A stretch of 64,000 nt of DNA from Vibrio algarum (GCF_028204155.1 NZ_JAQLOI010000001.1:496001-560000); one strand, 5' to 3'; counted from the first letter of the stretch, positions 18,722 to 28,014 are shown. Notes: generated from the letters alone by a model not told the origin. Translations and numbers: made by a program.

Positions 18722-19750
18722 TTATGGCTTTTCTTTATAAAGGATCAAGCCATCATTAGCGATAGGGTACAGGTTACCATTTACTTTTTCATGTGTAGCC
18801 ACTATCTGGTCGCCTTGTAACGTAAATATGCGTTCTGCAACAATTCGTTGGCCTTGATGATGAGTCATCACAACTTGAACCTGTTTATCATTGAGTTGTT
18901 GCCAATACCCAGATTCTTTCAGTGGTAAACCTGTCGTGTAGGAATACGTTGTTGTTGCGGTGTGGTCTGAAGACAAATCTAACTCGATAGAAAAGCCGGT
19001 CGACTTAGTACTACTAGCTGTGTATTTAGTCGCCCAATTTAATGTCGCATCCTTGTTTGCTAAGGTTGCACACCCACGTTTTTCTCCATCATCGTCTTTA
19101 AATGTCGCACTCCACCCATAAATGCTGTCGCTCATAGAGTCATTGCAATAGTCTTTTGTTATGGTCAGTTGTCCTTGACCAAAATGATATTTTCGCTCGC
19201 TAGGTGTTAAGCGAGTAGAAGAGAGTGAAAAGCCTCTCTCATCAGCACCAAATTGTTGGTAAAGTGTTTTATCGTCGCTAAATTCCATTGACCAAAATGG
19301 TTCGTTACCAAAGGCTTTTGTTGAGCGAAATGGTTGCTCACAACGTTTGATATTTTCTGTTGTGATGAAATTGATGCCTGAAATAACGAAACGAGCAGCA
19401 AAGTCTTGGTCGAAACCCGCGTCAGATGTTTCTTTAAGATGACCAATTAATTCTGCATAAATGGGTTGGTATGGTTCTCTGCTTAATGTCATTGCTTTGG
19501 CAAGTGATTCAGAATCCATATCTATCCAGTATTGTTGGTTGCTTTCGCAAGGGATGAAACTGCGTGTTTCATGACCTACAGTGAGGATGCCTCTCATAAT
19601 AAAAGTAGGAGCAAGTGGCGTAACTGCCTCTTGGTTGAGGGAAACCGGTGTATCACTTTTTTGTGTGGCAATGGTGTTTTCTGGTGACGAAGAGCAAGCT
19701 TGAAGAAAGCTTGCTAATACGAGCAAGACCGAAATAGGTAACAATTTCAT
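18722..19750 (-). CDS. Envelope lipoprotein, COG3650-like
   Basis: A 342-residue predicted lipoprotein. The signal peptide MKLLPISVLLVLASFLQACS ends in the lipobox LQAC, so lipidation is expected at Cys 19. The mature part has the GNEPFW motif (AFGNEPFWSMEFSD near residue 147) of COG3650-type proteins. A second beta-rich domain follows, with the consensus of a META/NlpE-like fold (SGYWQQLNDKQVQV). The function is unknown; envelope stress or inhibitor resistance is a guess from related families. It is cotranscribed with tapT. Confidence 0.75.
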   Translation of the reverse strand: MKLLPISVLLVLASFLQACSSSPENTIATQKSDTPVSLNQEAVTPLAPTFIMRGILTVGHETRSFIPCESNQQYWIDMDSESLAKAMTLSREPYQPIYAELIGHLKETSDAGFDQDFAARFVISGINFITTENIKRCEQPFRSTKAFGNEPFWSMEFSDDKTLYQQFGADERGFSLSSTRLTPSERKYHFGQGQLTITKDYCNDSMSDSIYGWSATFKDDDGEKRGCATLANKDATLNWATKYTASSTKSTGFSIELDLSSDHTATTTYSYTTGLPLKESGYWQQLNDKQVQVVMTHHQGQRIVAERIFTLQGDQIVATHEKVNGNLYPIANDGLILYKEKP

Positions 19751-19794
19751 AAAGTAATTCCAACTATCTACGTTTTAATCATTATGCCACATCT

Positions 19795-19824
19795 ATTAAA
19801 AAAGGTAGCAAATTGGCTACCTTT
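19795..19824 (-). terminator. Intrinsic terminator after yigL
   Basis: On the minus strand AAAGGTAGC and GCTACCTTT pair around a CAATTT loop, followed by a run of T. It sits 23 bases beyond the yigL stop and before the lipoprotein gene, separating the two transcripts. Confidence 0.8.
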
Positions 19825-19846
19825 AATCATTTTTAATACGGTGTAT

Positions 19847-20665
19847 TTAAAGTAGGTGCTCGTTCAAATAACGCGCCACGGCGTGGTCCTTATTAGAACC
19901 AATGATTTCGTTATCCGGAAGGGCTTGTTTTACTTTTTCGTGAGAGGTCTCCATAACAAGACCTCGTCCCGCCATCGAGAGCATTTCAACATCATTCATT
20001 CCATCGCCAAAAGCTATGCAGTTATGTAGAGATGAACCAATTGAACTCGCTACGGCATCCAATGCAGCCCCTTTAGAAACGCCATCTCCCATCACTTCTA
20101 AGCACCAAGGTGTTGAAAACGCAATACTCACTCGCCCTTTAAACTTTTCTTTGAGTTGATCTTCGACTTGGGTTAGGTATTCGTGGTCGGGATAAACAAA
20201 AAACACTTTTGCCACACCAGAGGTCGGTACATTATCGATATCTAGCAGTGTGTATTGGAATCCAGATGCTTTATGGAATTTTTTAATGTTTTCATCTTCT
20301 TGACTGATTAACCAATTATCATTTTGATAGATGTGAATACGAATCTTTGGGTCTTTCTTAACGACGTCTACAATGGGCTGTACAAGTTTTTCATCTATAT
20401 TTTTGCTGTACATCAATTCGTCGTTTTGATCGTGAACTCGTGCGCCATTGGAGGTGATCATATAAGCTGGTATGCCCGCTTGCTCGCGGATTCGCGCAAC
20501 GTCTACATGATGTCGCCCTGTAGCAAAAACAAAAGTGAAACCTTTTGAATGCAGTTCTTTAAGTGTTTTTTTACTATAGTCACTTAATTGGTGATCGGGA
20601 GCTAGAAGGGTGCCATCTAGATCAGAGGCAACAATTTTAAACTGCGTATCATTTACTACATTCAT
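19847..20665 (-). CDS. yigL: Cof-type HAD phosphatase YigL
   Basis: A 272-residue HAD-IIB sugar/pyridoxal-phosphate phosphatase. Motif I is ASDLDGTLL, motif II TSNGARV, and motif IV AFGDGMNDVEML, with the Cof-type cap between. The context pldB-yigL is the same as in E. coli, where YigL acts on pyridoxal phosphate and sugar phosphates; that role is transferred by synteny. It lies downstream of pldB with a 116-base gap. Confidence 0.85.
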   Translation of the reverse strand: MNVVNDTQFKIVASDLDGTLLAPDHQLSDYSKKTLKELHSKGFTFVFATGRHHVDVARIREQAGIPAYMITSNGARVHDQNDELMYSKNIDEKLVQPIVDVVKKDPKIRIHIYQNDNWLISQEDENIKKFHKASGFQYTLLDIDNVPTSGVAKVFFVYPDHEYLTQVEDQLKEKFKGRVSIAFSTPWCLEVMGDGVSKGAALDAVASSIGSSLHNCIAFGDGMNDVEMLSMAGRGLVMETSHEKVKQALPDNEIIGSNKDHAVARYLNEHLL

Positions 20666-20781
20666 ATAACTCTCTTTTGATTAATTGGTTTTAGCCACGA
20701 TAGTTTAAGACAAAAAACAAATTAAAAAGAGGGTAAAATTGTTAATGTTCTTTTCCCTATTTCTTTATTGTTAGTTTTGTT

Positions 20782-21741
20782 TCAAAAAGAGTATATAGCA
20801 GCGAGTGCTTGATTTCTGATCTCATCTGTCTCAAACAGTATTTCGTGTTTACTACTTTTAATAATCTCTAACCGTGAAGCTTTATTGGTTTTCGTCAGTA
20901 AAGTCATGAACTTCAACTGGGCTTTATTGCTTACGATAATGTCGTATTCTGCCTGCATTAATAGCGTCGGTATCGTCACTTGATTTGCGTTTTTTATGCA
21001 TGTTTTCGCGCCTGTTAAAGCGTGCCATACCCAATGAGCACTAGGGCCGCCAATTTTTAGTTGAGGCATGTCCTCATAGAGACTCCGAAACCATGTATAC
21101 CTTACTTCACTGGCAGTAAGTGGATTAACCTTAAAGGGTTTTGCTTGGTACTCTCGGTTTTTGGTTAAATATTTGGGTTTCGAACTAAATAGGCTATTAA
21201 TGTATGCCCAATAAGGAGCTATGGGCTTCAAAATAGGTGACATATTAACGCCAAACATGGGAGCGCTTAGTACGACTTTATCAAAACTATGATTAGGGTA
21301 AACCTGCAAGTATCGCGTAGATATGGCTCCTCCCATGGAGTGAGCTAAAAGGTAGCGCTTTTCATATTTTTCGAGTTTGAAATAATCTACTAGCGTTGCC
21401 ATGTCTTCTACGTAATGAGAAAAAGAGCGAACATGTCCAATTTGTTGATCTTCAGCTATTCGGTCAGATAACCCCTGACCACGATGGTCGAAAGAATAGA
21501 TGTCGTACCCCAATTTGAAAAAATGATAAAAAAGTTCTTGGTATTTCCATGCGGACTCCACACGACCATTTACCATTACAATTGCTTTGTTATGTGTAGA
21601 GGAAGTGATCGATATCCAATATAAATTTTTTTGGGTACAGCCTTCTACAAAACCTTCACTTCTTTGTTGCCAGAAGTCTAGGATGTGATGCTGCATTATT
21701 TCTGGATAGTCTGATTCTTGGGTTGGCGTTGGGGGAGTCAT
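20782..21741 (-). CDS. pldB: Lysophospholipase L2-like alpha/beta hydrolase
   Basis: A 319-residue alpha/beta hydrolase. The nucleophile elbow is LLAHSMGGA, the acid is expected in QAEYDIIVSN, and the histidine in SSKHEILFE. The conserved SFDHRGQGLSDR segment fits the PldB/monoacylglycerol lipase group. It sits upstream of yigL as in E. coli. No signal peptide is evident, so it is probably at the inner face of the cytoplasmic membrane. Confidence 0.87.
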   Translation of the reverse strand: MTPPTPTQESDYPEIMQHHILDFWQQRSEGFVEGCTQKNLYWISITSSTHNKAIVMVNGRVESAWKYQELFYHFFKLGYDIYSFDHRGQGLSDRIAEDQQIGHVRSFSHYVEDMATLVDYFKLEKYEKRYLLAHSMGGAISTRYLQVYPNHSFDKVVLSAPMFGVNMSPILKPIAPYWAYINSLFSSKPKYLTKNREYQAKPFKVNPLTASEVRYTWFRSLYEDMPQLKIGGPSAHWVWHALTGAKTCIKNANQVTIPTLLMQAEYDIIVSNKAQLKFMTLLTKTNKASRLEIIKSSKHEILFETDEIRNQALAAIYSF

Positions 21742-21884
21742 AAGTACCTATTTTTGTCTAACTCAACATGCGAAAAGAAAGCATGAGTCATGTAAGCATA
21801 ACATTCATGTTTACTAACTTAAATTGGGATTGTAAGAGGCCTTCCTTGCAATATGAATATTTGATGACAATCGCTCGTGGGTTA

Positions 21885-21932
21885 TTGATCTAAAATTGCA
21901 CGCATGTAATATATACGCATATCCATATGTAT
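21885..21932 (+). promoter_or_regulatory. Candidate ars promoter and ArsR operator
   Basis: TTGATC (21885-21890) and TAATAT (21907-21912) are spaced by 16 bases and could be the -35 and -10. Overlapping the expected transcription start is the near-palindrome CATAT-CC-ATATG (21918-21929), within an alternating AT-rich stretch. Short AT-rich dyads over the start region are typical ArsR/SmtB operators, but the exact site is inferred. Confidence 0.45.
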
Positions 21933-21942
21933 GGTTTTTATT

Positions 21943-22281
21943 ATGTTACCTAATCAGTTTTTTAAAGTGTTGTCAGATGAGACTCGGGTCCGTTGTTTAC
22001 TTTTGATTGCGAGGGAAGAAGAGCTGTGTGTATGTGAATTAACTCAAGCGTTAGACGAGAGTCAGCCCAAAATATCTCGTCACTTGGCTCAATTGCGTCA
22101 ATCAGGCGTGCTGCAAGATGAACGAAAAGGGCAGTGGGTCTACTACCGTGTTGCTAGTGGTTTGCCTCGGTGGTTAGAAAAAATAATTGAAGGTTTGAAG
22201 CAATCCAACTGTTTAATGAAACAGTATCAAACCGACATCGAACGCCTGAAAGCGATGAAAAATCGTCCCGATAGATGCTGA
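21943..22281 (+). CDS. arsR: ArsR-family arsenic-responsive repressor
   Basis: A 112-residue winged-helix repressor if it starts at ATG 21943 (MLPNQFFKVLSDETR); an ATG at 21931 would add four residues. The metalloid-binding site is the CxC in EELCVCELTQAL, at the start of the DNA-recognition region, and the recognition helix is ESQPKISRHLAQLRQSGV. It is predicted to bind As(III) and then leave the operator upstream. It heads an operon with the arsenic-type GAPDH, a phosphatase and arsJ. Confidence 0.92.
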   Translation: MLPNQFFKVLSDETRVRCLLLIAREEELCVCELTQALDESQPKISRHLAQLRQSGVLQDERKGQWVYYRVASGLPRWLEKIIEGLKQSNCLMKQYQTDIERLKAMKNRPDRC

Positions 22282-22318
22282 AGGCGATGCAATCAAATTA
22301 TCTACAAGGAAAATACAC

Positions 22319-23319
22319 ATGACAATTAAAGTTGGAATTAACGGCTTTGGCCGAATTGGTCGATTAGCCCTGCGCGCTGCTTATGATTGGCCGGAGATGG
22401 AATTTGTGATAATCAATGACGTTGCGGGTGACACGGCAACACTTGCGCATCTGTTGGAATTCGACTCCATTCAAGGTCGCTGGCATCATGAAGTCGTGGC
22501 GGAAGATTCTGAAATGGTTATTAATGGTAAGAGAATAGCTACGACTCAAAAAAAGAAATTGATGAGGTAGATTGGTCTGCTTGCGACGTCGTTATTGAAG
22601 CGACAGGGGTTCATCGCAATACTTCATTTTTAAATAAATACCTAGCTCAAGGTGTCAAACGCGTGGTTGTATCTGCACCTGTAAAGGAAGAAGGTATCGC
22701 CAATATCGTTGTCGGCGTGAATGATCATATATTTGATCCAGAACGACATAAAATAGTTACGGCTGCATCTTGCACTACGAACTGTATTGCGCCTGTAGTG
22801 AAGGTCATCCATGAGAAGCTTGGTATTGAACAGTCGGCATTTACGACGATTCATGACTTAACCAATACACAAACCATTTTGGATGCGCCTCACAAAGACC
22901 TTCGTCGTGCTCGTGCTTGTGGTATGAGCTTAATTCCAACAACGACAGGCTCAGCTACCGCGATTGTGGAAATATTCCCAGAACTTAAAGACAAAATAAA
23001 TGGTCACGCAGTTCGTGTTCCGCTTGCTAATGCCTCATTGACTGACATTATTTTTGATGTGAAGAGAGATACCACCGCGGAAGAAGTTAATGCCCTATTG
23101 AAAGAAGCTTCAGAAGGTGAATTAAAAGGAATTCTAGGTTTTGAAGAGCGACCTCTTGTTTCTATCGATTACAAGGGTGATCAGCGTTCAACGGTTGTTG
23201 ATGCTTTGTCTACCATGGTCGTAGGGACACGCATGGTTAAAATTTACGCTTGGTATGATAATGAAATGGGTTATGCGACACGAACTTCAGAGTTGGTACG
23301 CAAAGTCGGTTTAGCATAA
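22319..23319 (+). CDS. ArsJ-associated glyceraldehyde-3-phosphate dehydrogenase (frame broken)
   Basis: A type I GAPDH with NAD site GINGFGRIGRLALR and catalytic cysteine in AASCTTNCIAPV. In arsR-gap-arsJ operons the enzyme uses arsenate in place of phosphate and forms 1-arseno-3-phosphoglycerate, which ArsJ exports. The frame is lost at A7 (22548-22554); one extra A gives ATTQKKEIDEVDWSACD and a 333-residue protein of standard size. The segment TIHDLTNTQTILDAPHKD departs from housekeeping GapA, where HSYT is usual. That departure and the neighbours identify it as the arsenic paralogue. AAGGA precedes the ATG. Confidence 0.9.
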
Positions 23320-23330
23320 GGGTTTTAACA

Positions 23331-23825
23331 ATGACACATCCTACTTGGCAACTAAATGTAGCGGATAATGATGCCGCTCTTATCCTTACCCCTTGCCCGG
23401 GTACGAAAGGCGTTGATTTAGAAACGTCTCTTAAAGAGCTTAAAGCAGCTGGTGCCAAAGCAATAGTGACAGCACTAAACCATGAAGAGATGGAAGCCGC
23501 TGGTGTATCAGACTTGCCAGAGTTAGCTCAGCAGCTCGGTTTTACTTGGTTCCATCAACCAATTGAAGACGACCATGCTCCTGACGAGGAGTTTGATGCT
23601 CGTTGGAAGGTTATTAGCCCTCAGGTTCATAATGCATTGCAACAAGGAGGGAAGGTTGTGTTGCATTGCATGGGGGGATCCGGTCGCACAGGTTTGCTTG
23701 CTGCTCATATATTGCTAGAACTTGGCTGGGATCTGGATTCGATTAAGACAGAAGTTAAAGCTCTTCGCCCAGGAGCATTTACTAAGCCTCTTCAAATCGA
23801 ATATATCGAACAAGTTCTGAAGTGA
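23331..23825 (+). CDS. Dual-specificity-like (CX5R) phosphatase inside the ars operon
   Basis: A 164-residue protein of the cysteine-phosphatase superfamily, closest in pattern to CDKN3/kinase-associated phosphatases. The P-loop is VVLHCMGGSGRTGLLA, with catalytic Cys and Arg in C-x5-R (about residues 111-117), and a general acid is expected in the loop IEDDHAPDEEFDA about 30 residues before. It starts 11 bases after gap and is followed by a hairpin. It has no signal or membrane segment. The substrate is unknown: candidates are a phosphate ester made or perturbed during arsenate poisoning, a phosphoprotein, or arsenate itself, because other CX5R enzymes (ArsC of the LMW-PTPase type, Acr2) reduce arsenate. 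Confidence 0.85.
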   Translation: MTHPTWQLNVADNDAALILTPCPGTKGVDLETSLKELKAAGAKAIVTALNHEEMEAAGVSDLPELAQQLGFTWFHQPIEDDHAPDEEFDARWKVISPQVHNALQQGGKVVLHCMGGSGRTGLLAAHILLELGWDLDSIKTEVKALRPGAFTKPLQIEYIEQVLK

Positions 23826-23851
23826 TTTGGGTATAAATAGTGAGCGAAAAG

Positions 23852-23885
23852 AGCTTTTGGGTTGCCATGATCCTAAAGCTTTTTT
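23852..23885 (+). terminator. Terminator-like hairpin between the phosphatase and arsJ
   Basis: AGCTTTTGG (23852-23860) pairs with CCTAAAGCT (23872-23880) with one mismatch, and TTTTT follows. It starts 27 bases after the phosphatase stop, inside what otherwise looks like one operon, and could attenuate transcription into arsJ. Confidence 0.6.
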
Positions 23886-23906
23886 ATGTCAATTAGGACC
23901 AATGAT

Positions 23907-23924
23907 AGCTACAAAGTTGTAGCT
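23907..23924. repeat. Perfect palindrome upstream of arsJ
   Basis: AGCTACAA-AG-TTGTAGCT, two perfect 8-base arms around AG, lies 30 bases before the arsJ start. It could be a protein-binding dyad controlling arsJ separately or a small RNA hairpin that masks the start region. It does not resemble the dyad in front of arsR. Confidence 0.6.
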
Positions 23925-23953
23925 TAATATCTGTATTAATAGTGAAGCCGCGT

Positions 23954-25176
23954 ATGTTTTCAAATCTAAGCAAGAGTGTCCGCCAATATATGTTGGTCAC
24001 ATTCAATTATTGGAATTTCACCATCACCGATGGCGCACTTCGTATGTTAGTAGTGCTCTATTTTCATGATCTTGGGTACAGTACTCTCGCCATTGCTTCT
24101 CTTTTCTTGTTTTATGAGTTTTTTGGTGTCATTACTAACTTAATTGGTGGCTGGCTAGGGGCTCGACTAGGCTTAAATCGAACGATGAATGTTGGTTTAG
24201 CAATGCAAGTCGGTGCTTTGGTTATGTTAGCGGTGCCAAGTGCTTGGCTCTCTATTCCATGGGTTATGGCTGCACAAGCCGTCTCAGGAATAGCGAAAGA
24301 TCTCAATAAAATGAGTGCAAAAAGTGCTATTAAGACACTCGTCCCGAATGATCAACAGGGTGCTCTTTATAAATGGGTTTCTATATTAACAGGATCTAAA
24401 AATGCCCTAAAAGGTGCAGGTTTTTTTCTCGGTGGTCTACTACTGTCTTTCATCGGATTTCAATCGGCTGTATTACTCATGGCTGCGGTCCTTTCGCTAG
24501 TGCTTATAGGGAGCCTATTTGCGCTAGAAAATAATATGGGAAAAGCGAAGGTAAAGCCCAAATTTAAGGAGATTTTTCAAAATCGCGAAGTATTAATATT
24601 CTTTCTGCCGCTCGAATGTTTCTCTTTGGTGCTCGAGATGTGTGGTTTGTTGTTGCGTTACCGGTTTACCTAGGAGCGACGTTTGGTTGGGATCATTTGT
24701 GGGTTGGTGGTTTTTTAGCTTTGTGGGTAATTGCTTATGGTTTTGTGCAAGGCGTAGCACCTAAAATTACGGGTAAAACGCAAGGAAGGGTTCCTGACGG
24801 CTCGGTAGCAATAATGTGGGCAGCTTTACTTGCTATGGTTACTGGGTTAGTCGCCTATGGTGTTCAAATAGATTGGCAGCCAGAGTTAGTTATTATTGTT
24901 GGTTTGATGGTATTCGGGGCTGTTTTTGCCGTTAATTCGTCACTGCATTCATATTTGATAGTCAGCTATGCAAAGGGAGACGGGGTCTCATTGGATGTAG
25001 GCTTCTATTATATGGCGAACGCGATGGGACGACTAATAGGTACAATATTATCCGGGTGGGTGTTTCAGATTGCAGGATTGGCTGCTTGTTTATGGGTTTC
25101 ATTTGGTTTTCTAACTATTACGGCTTTGATCTCTATTTATCTACCAAGAACGATCCCTGATGAAGAGGCTTGTTAG
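23954..25176 (+). CDS. arsJ: ArsJ organoarsenical efflux permease (frame broken)
   Basis: An MFS transporter that exports 1-arseno-3-phosphoglycerate, which then breaks down to arsenate outside the cell. The N-terminal sequence YWNFTITDGALRMLVVL and the loop GGWLGARLGLN are characteristic of ArsJ. About 12 membrane helices are expected. The frame is lost at TTCTTTCTG (T3 at 24602-24604); one more T joins VLIFFS to AARMFLFGARDVW and gives 407 residues. The start is ATG 23954 (MFSNLSKSVRQY); GTG at 23942 is an alternative. It is the last gene of the ars operon, behind a hairpin and a palindrome. Confidence 0.9.
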
Positions 25177-25328
25177 CAAAATATTAGAACCTTGACGCTT
25201 ACATTCATTTGTAGGCGTTTTTTACATCCCTCTGACTATTAATCACTTTTTTTCTATGTAATATGAACAAATGATGTACAGGCAATATAGTATTGCTTCG
25301 TGCCTATTTGGTCTAATTTGGAAAACCA

Positions 25329-26342
25329 ATGGAAAAAAGAGTCTTTTTCTTTGATTTGCTTCGTTGTGTGGCTGCAGTCGCCGTCATCGCTATTCACGTT
25401 CTAGCACCTTATCGAGATGAATTGGGCGTTATTCCTTTAAATGAATGGATGTCTGCGATCACAGTCAATGGGCTTAGTCGATGGGCAGTGCCCGTATTCA
25501 TTATGATCACGGGTGCATTGATGTTAAACGATACACGAGCGTTTAATGCAAAATATTACGTCAGTCGTCGCCTTGGGAAAGTCTTGATTCCTTTTATCGT
25601 TTGGTCTCTATTTTATTCTTATCTATCTGGGTGGTCAGTTAGTGGCTATGATCTCGATATTGCATTGGGTATTTTGAGTAACGCCTACCACAAAGAAACC
25701 TATTATCACTTGGGCTTTTTCTATTACTTTATTCCACTTTATTTTGTTATTCCTTTGCTTCAAGTTTTAGTGCAAAAAACCGATGACCTAACACTATACG
25801 CGGGCTTATCTATCTGGTTACTTACAACTACGCTGTACCTATTTAGAATCGATGGCCCGTGGAGCCACCAACTATGGTTATATTCTGGTTATCTGCTACT
25901 TGGTTACGTCCTTTATAAAAAGCTCCCGTTGACGAAAAAATCGGTAAGTTTGTTTGTTTTCTTGGGGTTCGTGGGGGCATTTAGTAGTGTTTGGATGGTC
26001 GCAATAGAAAGCATTTCGCTCAATAAATACACAGTTGGAAGATGGTTATCTTATAAAACGGTAAATACCGTTTTAGCCGCTTCTATGGTGTTTATGTTGT
26101 GTCGTTATTTTGGTGAAGGTTTTAAGCAGATTACGATAAATATTGTTGGAGTGATCAGCAAAAACTCCCTTGGAATTTATATTTTACATCCCATTTTTCT
26201 GTGGCCAATGAAGGAGTTTGGCTGGAGTCAAGGACACCCACTGTGGGTTATCCCATTATGGATTCTTATAAGTGGGAGCGGAGCTCTATTTGTTAGTATA
26301 GTATTGTCAAAAAGCAGAAGAACCTCTTGGTTATTGCCATAG
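25329..26342 (+). CDS. Membrane acyltransferase (acyltransferase 3 family)
   Basis: A 337-residue integral membrane protein with about ten helices. It opens with FFDLLRCVAAVAVIAIHV, where Arg and the later His are the conserved acyltransferase-3 residues. The family O-acetylates sugars of surface polysaccharide, peptidoglycan or enterobacterial common antigen (for example WecH or OafA). The acceptor here is unknown. It has a separate transcript 150 bases after arsJ, with no obvious link to arsenic. Confidence 0.82.
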   Translation: MEKRVFFFDLLRCVAAVAVIAIHVLAPYRDELGVIPLNEWMSAITVNGLSRWAVPVFIMITGALMLNDTRAFNAKYYVSRRLGKVLIPFIVWSLFYSYLSGWSVSGYDLDIALGILSNAYHKETYYHLGFFYYFIPLYFVIPLLQVLVQKTDDLTLYAGLSIWLLTTTLYLFRIDGPWSHQLWLYSGYLLLGYVLYKKLPLTKKSVSLFVFLGFVGAFSSVWMVAIESISLNKYTVGRWLSYKTVNTVLAASMVFMLCRYFGEGFKQITINIVGVISKNSLGIYILHPIFLWPMKEFGWSQGHPLWVIPLWILISGSGALFVSIVLSKSRRTSWLLP

Positions 26343-26545
26343 TTACATTGGTTTTAGAGGATGCAATTACGAATTGAAATGTATAGGTACCGGGTTTTTA
26401 CGATGTCGAATCGATGTAAGTGATTGTAAATTATAGTGTCAACATCACAATATTTACTTAAGATAGGGTTTGGTAATTCTCTGTTTTTGTGAGAACTATT
26501 TATAATGATATTACGTCTTTGATACAAAGGCTCAAGGAGGACAAT

Positions 26546-26911
26546 ATGTCGAATATAGAGGAAGTCGTTAAGCGTACTCGTCGTATTGAAAAATTATTGC
26601 GAGTGCAATACCGAGCAGATGGGAAAGGATTGCATCAACTTATCACTAGTTGTGAAGACAGGTTGCCTCATGACGTGATAAGTAAATTGAGATACATCGC
26701 TACTATTCGTAATAAAATAGTTCATGAAGATGATTTTCAATTAGAAAACCGAAAATTCTATTTCGCAACATGTGATGCTTGTGAAAAAGAACTAACTCCG
26801 AGAGCAAATAGATTTATTTGGCGTGCCGCTATATTAGTGATGACTTTCTTTACACTCGCGGCTGCTGGTTTTTATCTTCTTCATTGGGATAAGCTTGTTA
26901 AGCATCTTTAG
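26546..26911 (+). CDS. Small membrane-anchored DUF4145-like protein
   Basis: A 121-residue protein starting at ATG 26546 with a perfect ribosome binding site, AAGGAGG, seven bases before; an upstream ATG at 26489 is less likely. The helical N-terminal part has RNKIVHEDDF, reminiscent of DUF4145/HEPN-type RxxxxH motifs, and one membrane helix is at the C-terminus (about 93-113). The function is unknown. It stands alone between the acyltransferase and the YhhN gene. Confidence 0.65.
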   Translation: MSNIEEVVKRTRRIEKLLRVQYRADGKGLHQLITSCEDRLPHDVISKLRYIATIRNKIVHEDDFQLENRKFYFATCDACEKELTPRANRFIWRAAILVMTFFTLAAAGFYLLHWDKLVKHL

Positions 26912-27061
26912 TTTTAATTGTCTTATAAGAAGAATGTTTTCTTAACACTTCATTTACATAATGAGAGTTATTATCGTTAAGTTCGAACTATTGGTCATTA
27001 ATACTGGACTAAAATTTCAATTTTTCTACACTAGCCGCCTGAGATAAAATAAGGAAAACGT

Positions 27062-27679
27062 ATGTGGGGTCGGCTGATGGTAGGGCTATCTGGATTTGTT
27101 CATATTTCGGCAGCGAATAGAGAAGAGAAGCGCGCGTCTAAAATATTGAAACCAATAACTTTACTATTGTTGATGACGGTTCTTGTTTCTACTGGCCGTA
27201 ATGAACCACAATTTATCTGGGTGGCTATTGGTCTGTTGCTCGCCTCTATCTCTGATGTATTCAGCCTATTTGCGAAAACGAAAGCAAGTTTTGCTGCGTT
27301 AATATTTTCTTTTTTATTTTATAGCAAAGGCTTTTGGTCTTTATTGCACGGTGATATAGCTTGGTGGTTACCAGCGCTGTTATTCGCCGGAAGTGTTATT
27401 CTTATATTACTTTTACTGCCAAAATTAGATACGATCATTTTTCCCGTTTCTATTATGGGAGTCGTCTTAGTTCAGATGTCATGGGCGGCTTCTGCCGTTT
27501 GGATGAATGATGCAAGTGCCGCTAATCTTTACGCGTGTTTTGCCTGTCTTATTTTTGTGGCTGCAACCTTAATTTGTGCGGTTAATACCTATCGTAAACC
27601 TGTTATGAATTCTAACTTATGGGCTACAGTTGGCTTTCTTGTTGCTCATTCTTTAATTGTTGCTTCCGTCGTTGCATAA
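27062..27679 (+). CDS. YhhN-family membrane protein (lysoplasmalogenase-like)
   Basis: A 205-residue integral membrane protein with about seven or eight helices. The pattern KPITLLLLM near residue 30 and GLLLASISDVFSLFAK (conserved Asp) fits the YhhN/TMEM86 family, whose animal members hydrolyse the vinyl ether bond of lysoplasmalogens. Whether the bacterial enzyme has that activity here is not shown. AAGGAAAA precedes the ATG. Confidence 0.75.
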   Translation: MWGRLMVGLSGFVHISAANREEKRASKILKPITLLLLMTVLVSTGRNEPQFIWVAIGLLLASISDVFSLFAKTKASFAALIFSFLFYSKGFWSLLHGDIAWWLPALLFAGSVILILLLLPKLDTIIFPVSIMGVVLVQMSWAASAVWMNDASAANLYACFACLIFVAATLICAVNTYRKPVMNSNLWATVGFLVAHSLIVASVVA

Positions 27680-27686
27680 CTAGGCT

Positions 27687-27707
27687 TACTCACTACTCAC
27701 TACTCAC
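27687..27707. repeat. TACTCAC heptamer, three tandem copies
   Basis: Three perfect head-to-tail copies of TACTCAC, beginning 8 bases after the YhhN stop codon. They lie in the intergenic region before the YecH gene, whose start is 77 bases away. Confidence 0.7.
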
Positions 27708-27783
27708 TTATTAGTTATAAATTAATTAAGGTTTATACTTTATTTGCTGTATCCTCAATCCCTCTTTATATAGAAGGTCAAAA

Positions 27784-28014
27784 ATGAATAACGTTCACGG
27801 TCACAAAATACTAGAAATCCTCTCTGAAAAGACACTTACTCGAGATGAAGTTAGAAAAGAACTAACCGAAGAGTTTGGTGAAAATGTTCAGTTTCATACT
27901 TGCCATAGTGAAGGTTTAAGCTTTGATGAGATTTTTGAATTTTTTATTTCTAAAGCGAAGATTACGGTCATTGATGGAAAATACAGTATTAATGCTGGAA
28001 ATAAGTGTAAGTAA
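27784..28014 (+). CDS. YecH-family small metal-binding-type protein
   Basis: A 76-residue protein with the family pattern N-x-HGHKILE at the start and FHTCHSEGLSFDEI in the middle, so two histidines and a cysteine-histidine pair are conserved and could bind metal. YecH is uncharacterised. A good ribosome binding site (AGAAGGTC) precedes the ATG. It is a separate small gene in front of the MarC-family transporter. Confidence 0.8.
   Translation: MNNVHGHKILEILSEKTLTRDEVRKELTEEFGENVQFHTCHSEGLSFDEIFEFFISKAKITVIDGKYSINAGNKCK

Noticed and set aside
22663..23319. Truncated GAPDH as an independent gene
   Set aside because: The upstream piece joins it exactly after adding one A at 22548-22554.
27687..27707. 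CRISPR-like or phase-variable array
   Set aside because: Only three 7-base copies with no spacers, placed just after a stop codon; no sign of CRISPR repeats anywhere in the window.
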